DNA of 64,000 nt from Trichobilharzia szidati (lineage: Eukaryota > Platyhelminthes > Trematoda > Strigeidida > Schistosomatidae): assembly GCA_944472155.2 (NCBI GenBank), contig OX235279.1, forward strand, positions 177,795,868 to 177,859,867, given 5' to 3'. The notes beneath the pieces are model-generated. The model did no database searches and was not told the DNA's origin. It worked only from the letters and a program-made list of their open reading frames with translations. Position numbers and translations under genes: made by a program. Positions 33,184-43,542 of the stretch are shown in pieces. How positions within the stretch are numbered: position 1 is the first letter of the stretch; each line of letters begins with the position of its first letter.

Positions 33184-33595
33184 AAATAAGGTATCCAGCT
33201 CAGAGAACACAACCACATCAAAATCATTCACATGAGCTACAAATCTTCTCCATCATATCTATAATCCGAGTAGGTTTAACATACAATCTCCTCATTTTTA
33301 ATGTAAGATTATTTAGCAGGACTGGTCTGCACTGTATCTCAATCTAGGGATATGGATTGAAACGGTAGAATATGTAGACCACTTCTGTCATTCATACGTC
33401 TGTGTCCATTGTAGTTTCAGTGTGTTCTTTTGCATGATTTTATGTACACTATCCTACCTTGCATTGAAAACTTTCTATTCTACATCTAATTCAATAACAA
33501 TATACACTAGTGGGAAGAAAATTAATTTTATGAAAAATTTAGAAAATATCTCATATATATTTATAAATTAATTTTCATATTTTTTTTCCACATAC

Positions 33596-33890
33596 TTCTG
33601 CTTTAAGCTTATCCATAACACCTTCAGCATCCCTCAGTACTGGTTCCATCTCCACCCGGATTTTACCCAGCATATTTGTTTTCTGTAAGCGTTCTAAACG
33701 CTTTGGATATTTGTACTCGTTGTCTTCTTCAGTTGGTGGGCACAGATGATTCAAAAAGCTTAAATAGTTAAAACCATCATCGTTTGCATAGCGTGCAATG
33801 ATTGCATCAATTTCTCCAGGTGACAAGGAAAATCCAAACATGCTGACTAGCTGACGGAAATTATTTGTTGTCACTAGACCACGATGTATT
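33596..33890 (-). CDS. EF-hand-like protein, exon b
   Basis: Acceptor TTTTGCACAG|AATACATCG, donor GAA|GTATGT; 295 nt. The first base completes the CC left by the exon at 43117-43321 to a Pro codon, giving 'AAFDPIHRGLVTTNNFRQLV' across the junction, an EF-hand loop with the conserved G at position 6. Then 'SMFGFSLSPGEIDAIIARYA', 'NYLSFLNHL' and a charged helix to 'DKLKAE'. Phase 0 out, into exon c. Confidence 0.87.
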
Positions 33891-34227
33891 CTGTGCAAAA
33901 TAAAAAGTTAGCGTGAAGATTAATTTGAAGTGTAAAAGAATTTTTTACGTATTAGTTAGTATTATGAAAGATATAAGCACTTTGACTGGCGATTTCTCTA
34001 ACAGCATTATTAACTATTTTTAAAACAATTAGTTCCCTTTATGAATTTAGATAAAGCAATAAGAAGACGTAATTTGTCTGAAGGTATGTAGATGATATTG
34101 TAATCATCAGTGATAAGTCTTGTTCTGCCACCTCAATTTTAAATCGAATGAATGAAGTTCAGAATAGCATATCACTTACATCTGTAGAAGAGGAAGATAA
34201 TTGTTTATCTTTCCTAGACATATTGCT

Positions 34228-34512
34228 TATGAAAAAGAGAAGACATTCAGCGAAGAGACTCTTTTCGGCGAATTCATTCACATAGCTGTACAATCGCATT
34301 TATATATAATTATTTGTGTGTGTGTGTACATGAGGTTTGTCAAGTTTAGTTAATACAAGAATGATGTAGTATAGAGACAAAGTTAATCAGACAGCAACTA
34401 AAGTAAGATTGAGTTAGTAAGCTAGATGACGTAATATAAATTGACTAAAATGTTACAACTTAGGTCAGGATAGCAACAGAGGTAATTACAGGTAGAGACT
34501 AAGTAGAAGTGA
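34228..34512 (-). repeat. Solo PLE-A terminal repeat
   Basis: Closely matches the tail of PLE-A copy 1 (4163-4460), for example GTACATGAGGTTTGTCAAGT and GGTCAGGATAGCAA. It carries a hammerhead-like motif and no coding sequence, and splits PLE-A copy 8. Confidence 0.7.
34248..34288 (-). ncRNA. Hammerhead-like motif, solo PLE-A repeat
   Basis: Minus strand: CAGC / GCTG helix I, GTGAATGA where CTGANGA is expected (one extra base), ATTCGCC, GAAA, helix III AGAGTCTCT (near-palindrome), T-C. Confidence 0.5.
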
Positions 34513-35412
34513 AATTGACACAAAGTCTGGTTGATAACAATTATGCAGACAAGTTCATCACGTGATATGAAGTAGTGAGAACGCCAAGACCCACTCTACA
34601 ACTCGCCCGTAAGAAAGACGTGTACATCAAGCTACCCTATATGGGGCATCATAGCAGCTCGATAACTAGACAGAGATTGAGCGCTGCTGTTAAAAAGACT
34701 TTTTATGCAGCTAATATCATAATAATTGAGAATGTGAAGCCAATTTATCTATGTAAGCCCTTTGAACAAGCGAAAAATAATGTCACATCCCACTGTATTT
34801 ACCACTATGAACTTACGTGTGGCCATACATACATAGGGAGGACTCATCGATCTCTGCAAGTAAGGGCTAGCTTCAGAGCATATTCCTAAATAGCTCCAGA
34901 AACAAATGGAATCTTCAGAACCCATTAATGGCGAGAACACGCGACAACCTAGCTCCTCTATTGCGAAACATATTATATAGACATGACATAAAATTGACAT
35001 TAACACATCTTTGAAACCTATCTATAAAACGTGTTTGGGGCGTATCCTAAAGTTTGTGAAAGCCCTAGCTAGGAATTATAAAGTTTAAACCACATTTATG
35101 CGTTCAAGGCAACAGTTCGTCGTCGCACTAAACCTTCCTTGGTAAACTTTGTTTTCATAGCAGTCAGGTTAGATGTACTATTACTCCTGTTATTTGGTTT
35201 GGTGGTCTTCATTGTTATTTTGACCTTCAATATGTCCTTTTAACTTGACCTAACTTGTCTATTTCCTCACCTCTTAACTCTTTATTAATTTCACACGTAT
35301 ATATTCCTATGACAAGTCCGTGTGTGATCAGATTATTCGAAATGCGTTGTGCAAATACATTACAACACGATTCAGACAAATTACGTCTTCTTATTGCTAC
35401 ATCTAAATTTTA

Positions 35413-35930
35413 AACTATGTTGTTTCGTGCAATGAATAAAGCGATAAGACAATCAACCTCTTGCTACTACAGTGCTAAATCATTTAAACCACCAAGATCA
35501 TTGATAAGTTTCTGCCTTAAAAACAAGGGGTTTGTATTTTTGTTAGCTCCGTGATATTTAACTGTAATATACGACGCTAATCTGATTCCTGCTGGAAAAA
35601 ACTGCAAAATTGAACACAGAGAAAAACAAACACTACATCAAAGTCTAGTAGTCAGTCACGGTACATGCAAATAAAAAATTTGCCCAGTGAAGCAAACAGG
35701 CATTGTTCACTTTACGTATACTCATTTTAAAGCAACCTGTGTTGTTCGCTCACGTAAAGAAATGCGCTACACAAAAGTACTACGACATAAACTGAAAAAT
35801 GACTAAGTACCTAGACATTTAAAATACGCCCCAGAAAAGGACATCAAAAACATGTAATTTTATGTTTAGAATAAAATAGAGAGGGGTGACTTATTTTGAT
35901 TTTAGGAAATATCCATCAGGATGGAAATTA
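35413..35930. other. No gene recognised
   Basis: Intron sequence; no coding frame or repeat recognised. Confidence 0.4.
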
Positions 35931-35934
35931 TTAA

Positions 35935-36240
35935 AGTTTTCAAGTATTGGTTTTGTAGGGATTGTGTTTGATTGGTTGGAGGGTTTCACCATGAAATGAC
36001 ATCAGTTGGAGAACCACTAGAAGGAGTACTGGACAGCTGTTTCCGTTGTCCCAGTTTGTGAGCATCTCTTAAGCAGTACGCACCCACCGGCCAGGGTTCG
36101 AACTCAGGACCTTCTGGTTACAAGGCGAACTTATAGATCACTAAGCCACTGGGAACCAAAGCAGGAAAAAACAGCTGTCCAGTAACCCCGGGTTTTTCAA
36201 TAGTTCTCTTACTGATATTTCAGATTTTTATTGGTTGAGG
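35935..36240 (-). mobile_element. Alpha-like SINE plus a fragment of a second copy
   Basis: Minus strand with B box GAGTTCGAACCC and a decayed ribozyme segment (36020-36085: GTACTG ... CAGTAC kept, helix II disrupted). At 36170-36240 a short plus-strand piece (AAACAGCTGTCCAGTAACCC) belongs to a second copy in inverted orientation. Confidence 0.65.
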
Positions 36241-36583
36241 ATAGAAGGCTTTGAGCCTATGTTAATCCTTTTCTAGTAAATTTCTGTGGTTGTCCAAACC
36301 CTTCTTGAACGAATCAGTTGAGGTTGCAGACACCACTTCTTCTGGGAGCTGGTTCCAAGAGTTTATGACTCGATGTGAGAACCAGTACTCAACAGCAATA
36401 TGATTTCTTCTTGGCTTTTGAACTCTCCTGCTATGTCCTCTAAGGTGTTCCGACCTGGTGGGAAGGAAAAGAGAAAATAGGTCAGGTCCGTAGTCATTAT
36501 TTAGGATTTTAAACATTGTGATTAAATCTCCTCTCTGCCTACGGTATGACAGTGAGAAGAGATTTAAACTGTCTCACCTTTCC

Positions 36584-36683
36584 TTCACTTCACATCGAAG
36601 TATGCGCTGAAGATGTTGCTCAGTAGAGCAATGAAAGCTTCGCAGCCAAACCATCCAGCTCAGAGAACACAACCACACCAAAA
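36584..36683 (+). mobile_element. 100-bp hammerhead-only retroposon (PLE-B derived) with 10-bp TSD
   Basis: The insert begins TTCACTTCACATCGAAG and ends CACACCAAAA. It contains the PLE-B hammerhead-like motif (36604-36643) and the short tail CCAGCTCAGAGAACACAACC also found in PLE-B copies. TCACCTTTCC flanks it at 36574-36583 and 36684-36693. Deleting the insert and one flank restores an uninterrupted CR1-like alignment (…LSYEER then stop then DSLNLFSL…), which fixes both boundaries. Confidence 0.8.
36604..36643 (+). ncRNA. PLE-B hammerhead-like motif in the mini-insert
   Basis: GCG / CGC helix I, CTGAAGA, T-G, helix II TTGCTC-AGTA-GAGCAA (6 bp perfect), T, GAAA, AGCT, T, CGC. Helix II differs at several pairs from TCGCC/GGCGA at 31931 while staying paired. 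Confidence 0.6.
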
Positions 36684-36915
36684 TCACCTTTCCTCATATG
36701 ATAAGTTTGTCATGCCGTGAACCATACGTGTTGCCTTCCTTTGAACCCTTTCTAGAATGTGTGAGTCCCTTTTTAGACAAGGACTGGCGACCTGGATGCA
36801 GTTTTCCAGTCTTGACCTGACCAGAGATGTATATAAGGAGGTGAACATATCTCTGGTGATTCTAGTGAAGACTCTGCGAATTGCCCATAATGACCTCCAA
36901 ATAATCAAACAAAAT

Positions 36916-37785
36916 CCCTATAAAACCATTACTTGGAAAAGTTCATTAAATCTGAAAGTGGTAAGCACCAAAAGGTAAAGGCATCGATTTTAATAGTGAA
37001 ATAAAACTGCTGGCGACAGAATTCGCTTTTAGAATTTCTGTAACCATATAAATATAAATTAGTTGCCAGTATTATTCTAATTAAGCAATAAAAATCTTCA
37101 AATTGGTGCTTATTTTGAATAAGATGGTCGAGCGCCAGGCATACAATTAATTATAATCTATCCCTCAACAGACCTTTTCTCCTTTTGCTGTATTGATCAC
37201 AACTCACAGTTTCGCAAGTTATGTTTGTACTTTTATTCATTGAAAAATATTTTCTATTTTTCTAGCTACACTTATCAAAAAAAAATCTGTAAGGGAAACA
37301 GTTTTGTCTAATAATGTGTTACGGAAAAAAGGCAAATATATCTTTACCTTGTCCCCAATGAAGTTGTGATTGCTTAAATGAACAAATTATGTCAAAATTA
37401 AAAACCCGACTTTATATCACAATCATCATCATAATCACTAAATACAGATTGCTTGCAAGTAGCTTTATCAAAAATAGTCGTCCACTAAAGGTAAGCGATA
37501 TTATTCACACCATTAATTATACAGAAAGAGATATTTTAACAACCCTTCATCATTGTTAATAGTACATTTGATTATTCTACCTTACCATGACAACATATTG
37601 CAGAGGTTGTTTTTTCTTTCTGTATTGAATAAAGAAAGAAGCATCACCCCTCTGACTAAAACCAGTGATGGTCACATGATATAATTTTGCTCTCTTCTTC
37701 CATTTATATTAGTATATTAGATCTTTCTACGCTTTCCTTTCAGGTTGTAATATAAAAAATTTTTAGCTATATGGTTATTAGTAAA
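36916..37785. other. No gene recognised
   Basis: AT-rich intron; nothing recognised on either strand. Confidence 0.4.
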
Positions 37786-37789
37786 TATT

Positions 37790-39380
37790 CTCAAACCTTT
37801 GCATGAGAAGATAGTGAAATATAGCGCGTCAAAGATGTATTTGAATTCGTAGACAAAATCAAAAGATATTAATATCAAGGACATAACATCTTCATTCACA
37901 AATGTACCTCTACTAGAAACAATTAACTACAACATATGTGAACAAGTGGATAACCAGTCGATAAACATTAGCATCCGTACTGAAATCCTAAAAAAAATTG
38001 TTATTAAGGTGTACTATGAATTTAAATTTCAAATTTGACGGCACGCTTTACAAGTAAGGGGACAGGGTGGCGATGGACTCCCCATCGGGTCCCATTTTGG
38101 CTCATTTCTTTCTAAGTGAACTAGAAAATGGACCTTTGAACAACCTTATCAGTAAGCTCTCATTTTATTGCCGATATCTGTGATAATGGTTCTGATAGGA
38201 GTACATTAATTGCTGAATTCAATGAAGTACATTCGGCTATGAAGTTCACGTGCGAAGAGGAATCCCAAAACAGAATTGCCTTCCTGGATGTCCTCCTTAC
38301 AAGAAGACCAGATGGTAGCATAAAAAGAAATTTTCACAGAAAAAGTACATGGACAGGACAATATACACATTTTCACAGCTTCGTTTCTCTCCAGTACAAA
38401 AGAAATTTAGTAAAGACCCTCAGCCACAGGGTTAGAGCTATATGATCAGAAGAAGTAACTGAAGATGAATTAAGGATTGTATGTGATACCATGATTGAAA
38501 ATAGCTAACCCGAAAAATTTATCAAGAAACACATGACAAAGAAAGCGGAAAAGGACTACTCACTACCTGTAAACAAGAAGCCCCCTTATATATGACCGCA
38601 ATTCAAGGGTGATATACCAAGTGACATAATTACGAAGAAATTCAGAAAATCAATTCAAAGAACTTTTAATGCTGGCGAACTACACGTATTATTCTCTACA
38701 CGACCGATGGTGCTACCTCGACTGAAAGATGAAGTACCTAGACTAGCTAGCCACTTCAAATTGTATCTACCAATTCAACTGCGCTTGTGGTGGAGAGTTA
38801 TATTGGCCGTTGCTCTAGGAACTTGATTTTTCGTGCTTGCTCGAGAATATCTCCCACTATGGCTAAGTAAAGGTGTAGTTAAAACCATTAACAGTTCGAT
38901 ATTGGACCATCTGGTGCAAACTGGCCACAAAGCCAGCCAGCGTTGAAGAATCCTTCTCTATCATCTACCGGATGCCTAATAAATTGCCAAAAACATCGAA
39001 GTACCGCATGCTCCAAACAGCAGAGGCTATGGCAATTCGCGTCAAACAACCAGTGCTTTGTGTGCAAAAGAAGCAAGTCCAGCTAGCCACTACTACTACC
39101 CTTGCCGGCCATCAGTAGAGATTATAAATTCATGAATTTGTAATATTATCTTTCCTAATTTTTCTGGCATTCAGTTTATTGTTATGTTGATGCTATTGAA
39201 CTGTAATCTATTCATATTATTGATTCGATGTTATTCAAACATTAATGTTGTTCATAACACTAATTCATTCATTCACTATAACGTATATATAACTGTAGAG
39301 TCTGATGATAAAGTTATCGAAAAGAGTATTCTTTGTTCAGTATCCATTCTTTTGTAAATTTTAATGGGTATTTTTAATCA
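37790..39380 (+). mobile_element. PLE-A copy 9, decayed but nearly full-length 3' two thirds
   Basis: Broken frames keep 'SFTNVPLLETINYN' (motif A), 'VAMDSPSGPILAHFFL' (motif B), a ruined YVDD, 38239-38445 'MKFTCEEESQNRIAFLDVLL' and 'WTGQYTHFHSF', the nuclease 'SYIGRCSRNL', then the tail with a hammerhead motif (39297-39338). The 38790-39380 part is closely repeated at 58965-59545. Confidence 0.78.
39297..39338 (+). ncRNA. Hammerhead motif, PLE-A copy 9
   Basis: GAG before T and an exact CTGATGA (39302-39308), 10 nt TAAAGTTATC, exact GAAA (39319-39322), helix III AGAGTATTCT (near-palindrome), T-T, GTTC. Helix I consensus from sister copies is GAGC/GCTC. The best helix II pairing I can draw (GATAA/TTATC) overlaps box I, so the fold needs computing. 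Confidence 0.55.
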
Positions 39381-40090
39381 ATTAAAATGCATATTGATTT
39401 GTTGAACCATCTGGTCACTAAAATTGACATCTAAAACTCTTTATATGGATGTTACAAATTTGTTCTCAGCTTTTAGAACAAAATGCGTCCTCTTAGGTAG
39501 ATTATTTTGAAAAAGTTTTGAATTTAAGAAGAAAAGTGTCGATGATTGCGTTGAAGTAACGCAAATGGAAAATCGAAAAATATATTTCAGATATCGGGCA
39601 AGTGATAAAAGTATCAAATGAGTCAGCTGGACTGGAATGCAACCTTACAAAATACCTTGCATACAGATCAGTTTCTGAGGTATATCATAAATTATTCCGT
39701 GATAAGAATTCACAGACAGGGTTAGACTTTTCGTGCTCAGTGTTTTTTTTCCATTTATAACGGCAAATATTCGTGTTCTAGTTTCGATGTTCAGCAGACT
39801 AAAGATGTAGTTGACACGTCTCTCCTTGACACCTAAAACGTCTGGTAACGAGTACAACTACAAGAATTTAGCCAGCCTCTTTTGTTTTGCCCAAAAGCTG
39901 ATTTTGCTTTTATGATCATTTACTCCATGTACGGTTCATATTTCCCTTCATAAACTCAAATAGGTTACATTTAAACTGTAACAGGTAATGGATTAGTTGA
40001 AATATCAGCAGCTACAGAGGATCTGACGGAATAAAGCTGTTTTATGTTATCTTACCTATCTATCAGACCTATAGATTGTTGTCCGCTAAA
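39381..40090. other. No gene recognised
   Basis: Intron; a few chance frames, no domain. Confidence 0.4.
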
Positions 40091-40094
40091 TAAA

Positions 40095-41940
40095 TGTTTT
40101 GGAAAATAACTTTCATATTACTTACAAACTAAAGCAGAATAGGCAGGTCGCAGGTCAAAGAGACCTCAGAATATTGTATCAGATAACCAGGCTGCTCGCT
40201 ATCCGAGAAGAGATCAACCCAGATTATGAAACCAATAAAAGGTGTTCATGGGAACCTGATTACCATGGAGTAGAAACAAATGAAACAGTGGGCTGATCAA
40301 TTCAAAGAATTCTTGAATCGACCATCACCGGCAACTCGCCCAGAAATACACCGCCACCAACTGCACACACACATATCTGTCTGCCAGTGGACACCAATCC
40401 TCCAACGAAAGCAAAAATCCTAAATGTGATCAAGCTACTGAACATTGGCCGGGAAGGCAGCAGAACCAGATGGAATTCCCCTGAAGCACTGAAAATGGAT
40501 CCAGAGACTGTGGCAAATGGTCTCTCGCCAGTATTACAAAAGGTTTGGAAAGAAGGAAAGGTACCTACCGATTGGAAGAGAGACTACCTTGTCAAACTGC
40601 CAAAGAAGGGCGACTTACGCCTCAATGTGCAGTAACTGGCATGGAATAATGCTGTTGTCTGAGCCAAGTAAAATACTAAGTCGCGTTATTCTCGAGAGAA
40701 TAAAGAATGCACTGGACACAGAATTCCGCCACCCACCGGAACAAGCTGGCTCTATTCAGGAAAGGCAAATCATGGGCTGATCAAACTGCAACTCTACGCA
40801 TCATCATCACAGAACAAAGCATAGAATAGCAGTCAAATCTCTCTCTACCTCAACTTCATCGACTTCGAGAAGGCCTTCTACAGCGTAGACCGTACCGAGA
40901 TGTAATTTGGAAACTAATTCAACACTACGGCGTACCTCAAGTCTTCGTCAACCTCATTCAACAGCTATTTGACAGTGCCACGTGCCAATTGATCCACAAC
41001 GGAAAACTCAGCGAGGCGTTCGATCTGCATACAGGAGTAAGACAAGTTGGCTGCCTATTATCACCGATGATATTCTTAATTGTGGTGGACTGGATTATGC
41101 GTCAGACTGTGGATAGGTAGCGAGAAGACGGGAATACGCTCAACTACCGATAAGAAGACTCTAAGTTCTGGATTTCGCGCGTGTACGATTTATGTCTAAT
41201 GTCACAGAGATTTGAAGACTTGCAGGCGAAAACCAACAAACTGGCTGAAGAAACAGCCAGAGAAGGTGGTGAAGACAACCAACGAACAGCAACAACAACA
41301 GCCAGCACCAATCACCACTAACGGGGAAGATTTTACGGAGGGTACTTCCTTCACTTATCTAGTCAGTAAGCACCGTTTGAACCACAGGTGGAACGGATGA
41401 AGACGTGATTGTCATCAAGCTGAAGTCAGGTTGGAAATCTTCAGTACTTGGGATAAAGAACAAGATTTGGATTTTCACCACAAATGTAAAATTAGTTCTT
41501 CTATGTGGGTCAGAAACATGGTGCATCACGAAAAGGATTTCCAACAGGTCGCAGACTTTTGCCGACAGCTGCCTTCGCTCCATACTGAAAATCAAATGAC
41601 CAGGAAGGATTACCAACAGGAAACTCTGGCAACAAACTAACCAAGAACCTATCACCTAATCAATATGTAGGAGAAATTAGAAATAGATCAGGCATGCACT
41701 GAAGAAACCATTGAGTGACATGACGCTCCACATCCTCGAGTAGAACCCGAATGGGAAACGATGAGCTGGGCGTTGGTCCGAGGCTGACATGGAGGAAATC
41801 GTGAAGCAAAGACATGAGAAATTATGGGCGATCATAGGCTCAGATGAAGAGGTCAGATGAAAATAGAACAAAATAGTGTTGTTGAAGCCCTATGTTCCAC
41901 TGGAAACCCAAAAGAACAATAACAATAATAATACCAACTT
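40095..41940 (+). mobile_element. RTE-like LINE, RT to 3' end, decayed
   Basis: In several frames: 'EQMKQWADQFKEFLNRPSP', 'PPTKAKILNVIKLL', 'EALKMDPETVANGL', 'VWKEGKVPTDWKRDYLVKLP', 'SEPSKILSRVILERIKNALD', 'DFEKAF', 'LIHNGKLSEAFD', a poly-Gln run near 41290, 'GSETWCITK', and the tail GAAGCCCTATGTTCCACTG with an AATAATAATA end. The FADD-type active site is not recognisable. Confidence 0.82.
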
Positions 41941-42435
41941 GTATAATTGATATAAGGATGAAACTTGGATTCCACACTTCCCAAGTTTTATCCTTCTATA
42001 AGTACAAGCGGACCTTGGCTCGCTTTTCAATTACTACGTTACATTAACATAGTTACATAAAACTCTTATTTTTGTGAAATATCTTGCCAAAAAGCTGCAA
42101 AAGCTATTGCAATTATTTGCCTTTCAAACACTAAATCTTTGGATATAAAACTGTTGACAGATAATACCTATAACTATCTATTTACCACTCTGTGCTTGTT
42201 TATCCCTAACTAATATCTATAATTGTATATATTGATGGTTTTACATGTTCAAGATGGCTCAAGTCAGTGAGTCTATGATTTTGTTATCATTTTGGTTAAA
42301 TGTACTTGAGTGTGATATCATTATTGTTGTTGTCGATTTTAACCTTCTTGTTGTGAATTATTTTCCTGTGCTGTTGTTGTTCTGATTGTTTTATTCCCTG
42401 TTTTCCTGGTTTTAAAGGCAGCAACCCACAAGGTC
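41941..42435. other. No gene recognised
   Basis: No coding signal; a T/G-rich tract near 42300-42400 may be the outer part of the RTE leader that follows. Confidence 0.4.
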
Positions 42436-42439
42436 GCTT

Positions 42440-43090
42440 CTCTCTAAACTATATTTTAATGTAACAATCCGCTTCTCAGGCGTGAGGTTAGCAACCCCAC
42501 CTTGTAAACAAAGCTGCTACAGAAACTTCAGCACGATGAATCTCTTTGCGCCAAACGGAAAAGTCTGTGTGGGGACATGGAATGTCCGTACCATGTACGA
42601 GATCGGCAAAGCTGCCCAGATTGCAAACGAAATGAAAAGATATGGAATTCAAGTACTGGGGATATGTGAAAGCAGATGGAACGGGAATGGACTCACCAAA
42701 TTGTCAACGGGTGAGTCAGTGATCTACTCCGGTCACCCAGAAGATAACCACATGCACACCGAGGGTGTGGCTACCATGATGTCACCAACGGCAACGAAGG
42801 CCCTGATGCAATGGGAGGCGATCTCGACCAGGATAATGACCGCCAAATTCAACTCCAAAGGAAGGAAAGTGTCAATTATACAATGCTATGTACAGACAAA
42901 CAACGCAGACCTCGAAAAGAAGGAAGAATTCTACAGACAACTACAGACAACAATGGACAATACTCCAGTTGGTGACATTAAAATACTAGTACTAATTAAA
43001 ATACTGATACCGAACGCAATGAAGACGCACGGCTGAAGCCCTATGTTCCTCTAGGAATTAAAGGAAACAATAATATAATATAATAATAGG
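42440..43090 (+). mobile_element. RTE-like LINE: 5' leader and endonuclease joined to 3' tail
   Basis: ORF 42482-43036 contains the N-terminal AP-endonuclease of RTE elements: 'GTWNVRTMYEIGKAAQIANE', 'GIQVLGICESRWNGNG', 'VIYSGHPED', 'SIIQCYVQTNNADLEKKEEF'. After 'VGDIKILVLIK' the sequence jumps to the 3' tail (GACGCACGGCTGAAGCCCTA, then AATAATATAATA) at about 43015. The rest of the endonuclease and all of the RT are missing, so it is internally deleted. Confidence 0.82.
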
Positions 43091-43116
43091 TACAAGCAAT
43101 TTGGATTTATACTCAC

Positions 43117-43321
43117 GGATCAAAAGCAGCAAAATCCGGTAGCAGTAGCATGCGTCGCTCGTTAGCTTTTCGTCTTATAGCCGCCATACCACTTTCATAA
43201 TTCTTTATCATCTCGTCAGTAGCAGTTGACCAATCAGCTGTACCGGGTTTCGGCTGAATAAACGTTTCTTGCGGTAATACACGTGTCAATGGTTGTTTTT
43301 CTAACTCTGGTATAGTGAAGA
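43117..43321 (-). CDS. EF-hand-like protein, exon a (earliest exon found)
   Basis: Acceptor CTTTTTAG|TCTTCAC, donor CC|GTGAGT; 205 nt; needs one base from the preceding exon and leaves two. Encodes 'FTIPELEKQPLTRVLPQETF', 'IKNYESGMAAIRRKANERRM', 'LLLPDFAAFD'. The opening block matches exon d. Upstream exons should lie above 43321 on the minus strand; I found none that fits with confidence. Confidence 0.85.
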
Positions 43322-43542
43322 CTAAAAAGACCAAATAACTAAATGAGATTTGCTAAGATGGATTTCGAAAGAAAACAAACAAAAATTCAGTGGTAAAAAT
43401 GTTAAGTCGGATGGTTGACATTCGAAATCTGAGAATAAGTAGGGAACTAAAACGAACATGCATGCATCGAGTTTTAAAATATGAATAAATCATTTAGTGG
43501 ACAGCTTTTTCTTGAATACTTAGATAGCCTAAAAATTTCTAT

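Larger units (their letters stand above)
31868..33270 (-). mobile_element. PLE-B copy 2 with inverted terminal repeats
   Basis: The minus strand from about 32960 to 31851 holds RT connector pieces and the GIY-YIG nuclease: decayed 'C-x2-C / YIGQSGRP' near 32360-32420, then 'ILDRGNNKNAREFLEAWYSS'. 31868-32172 and about 32950-33270 are inverted copies of one repeat of about 300 bp (ACCGATAAGAAAGAAACCTC ... GATGAAAGCTT ... CAGCTCAGAGAACACAACCA). Each carries the PLE-B hammerhead-like motif. Lies in the intron upstream of exon c. Confidence 0.8.
34039..35412 (+). mobile_element. PLE-A copy 8, interrupted by a solo terminal repeat
   Basis: Starts with a short inverted repeat (34039-34082 against 35373-35412, AATTACGTCTTCTTATTGC). 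34090-34236 encodes 'RYVDDIVIISDKS' (with a near-start frame change) and 'CLSFLDILLMKK'. It is then cut by a foreign repeat (34228-34512) and continues 34575-34889 with 'DVYIKLPYMGHHSSSITRQR', 'TFYAANIIII', 'CIYHYELTCGHTYIGRT', then broken frames to 'HLCVQGN'. Same subfamily as the long copy at 48668. Lies in the 9.2-kb intron. Confidence 0.8.
36255..36915 (-). mobile_element. CR1-like LINE 3' end, interrupted by a ribozyme mini-insert
   Basis: Minus strand: 36684-36908 'SLVRSRLENCIQVASPCLKR', 'ILERVQRKATRMV', 'LSYEER'; then, after removing the 100-bp insert 36584-36683, the frame continues through one stop to 'LNLFSLSYRRQRGDL' and 36262-36516 'MFKILNNDYGPDLFSLFLP', 'FSHRVINSWNQLPEEVV'. This is the standard C-terminal region of CR1/Jockey-type elements. 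Different subfamily from 26100-27440. Confidence 0.8.
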
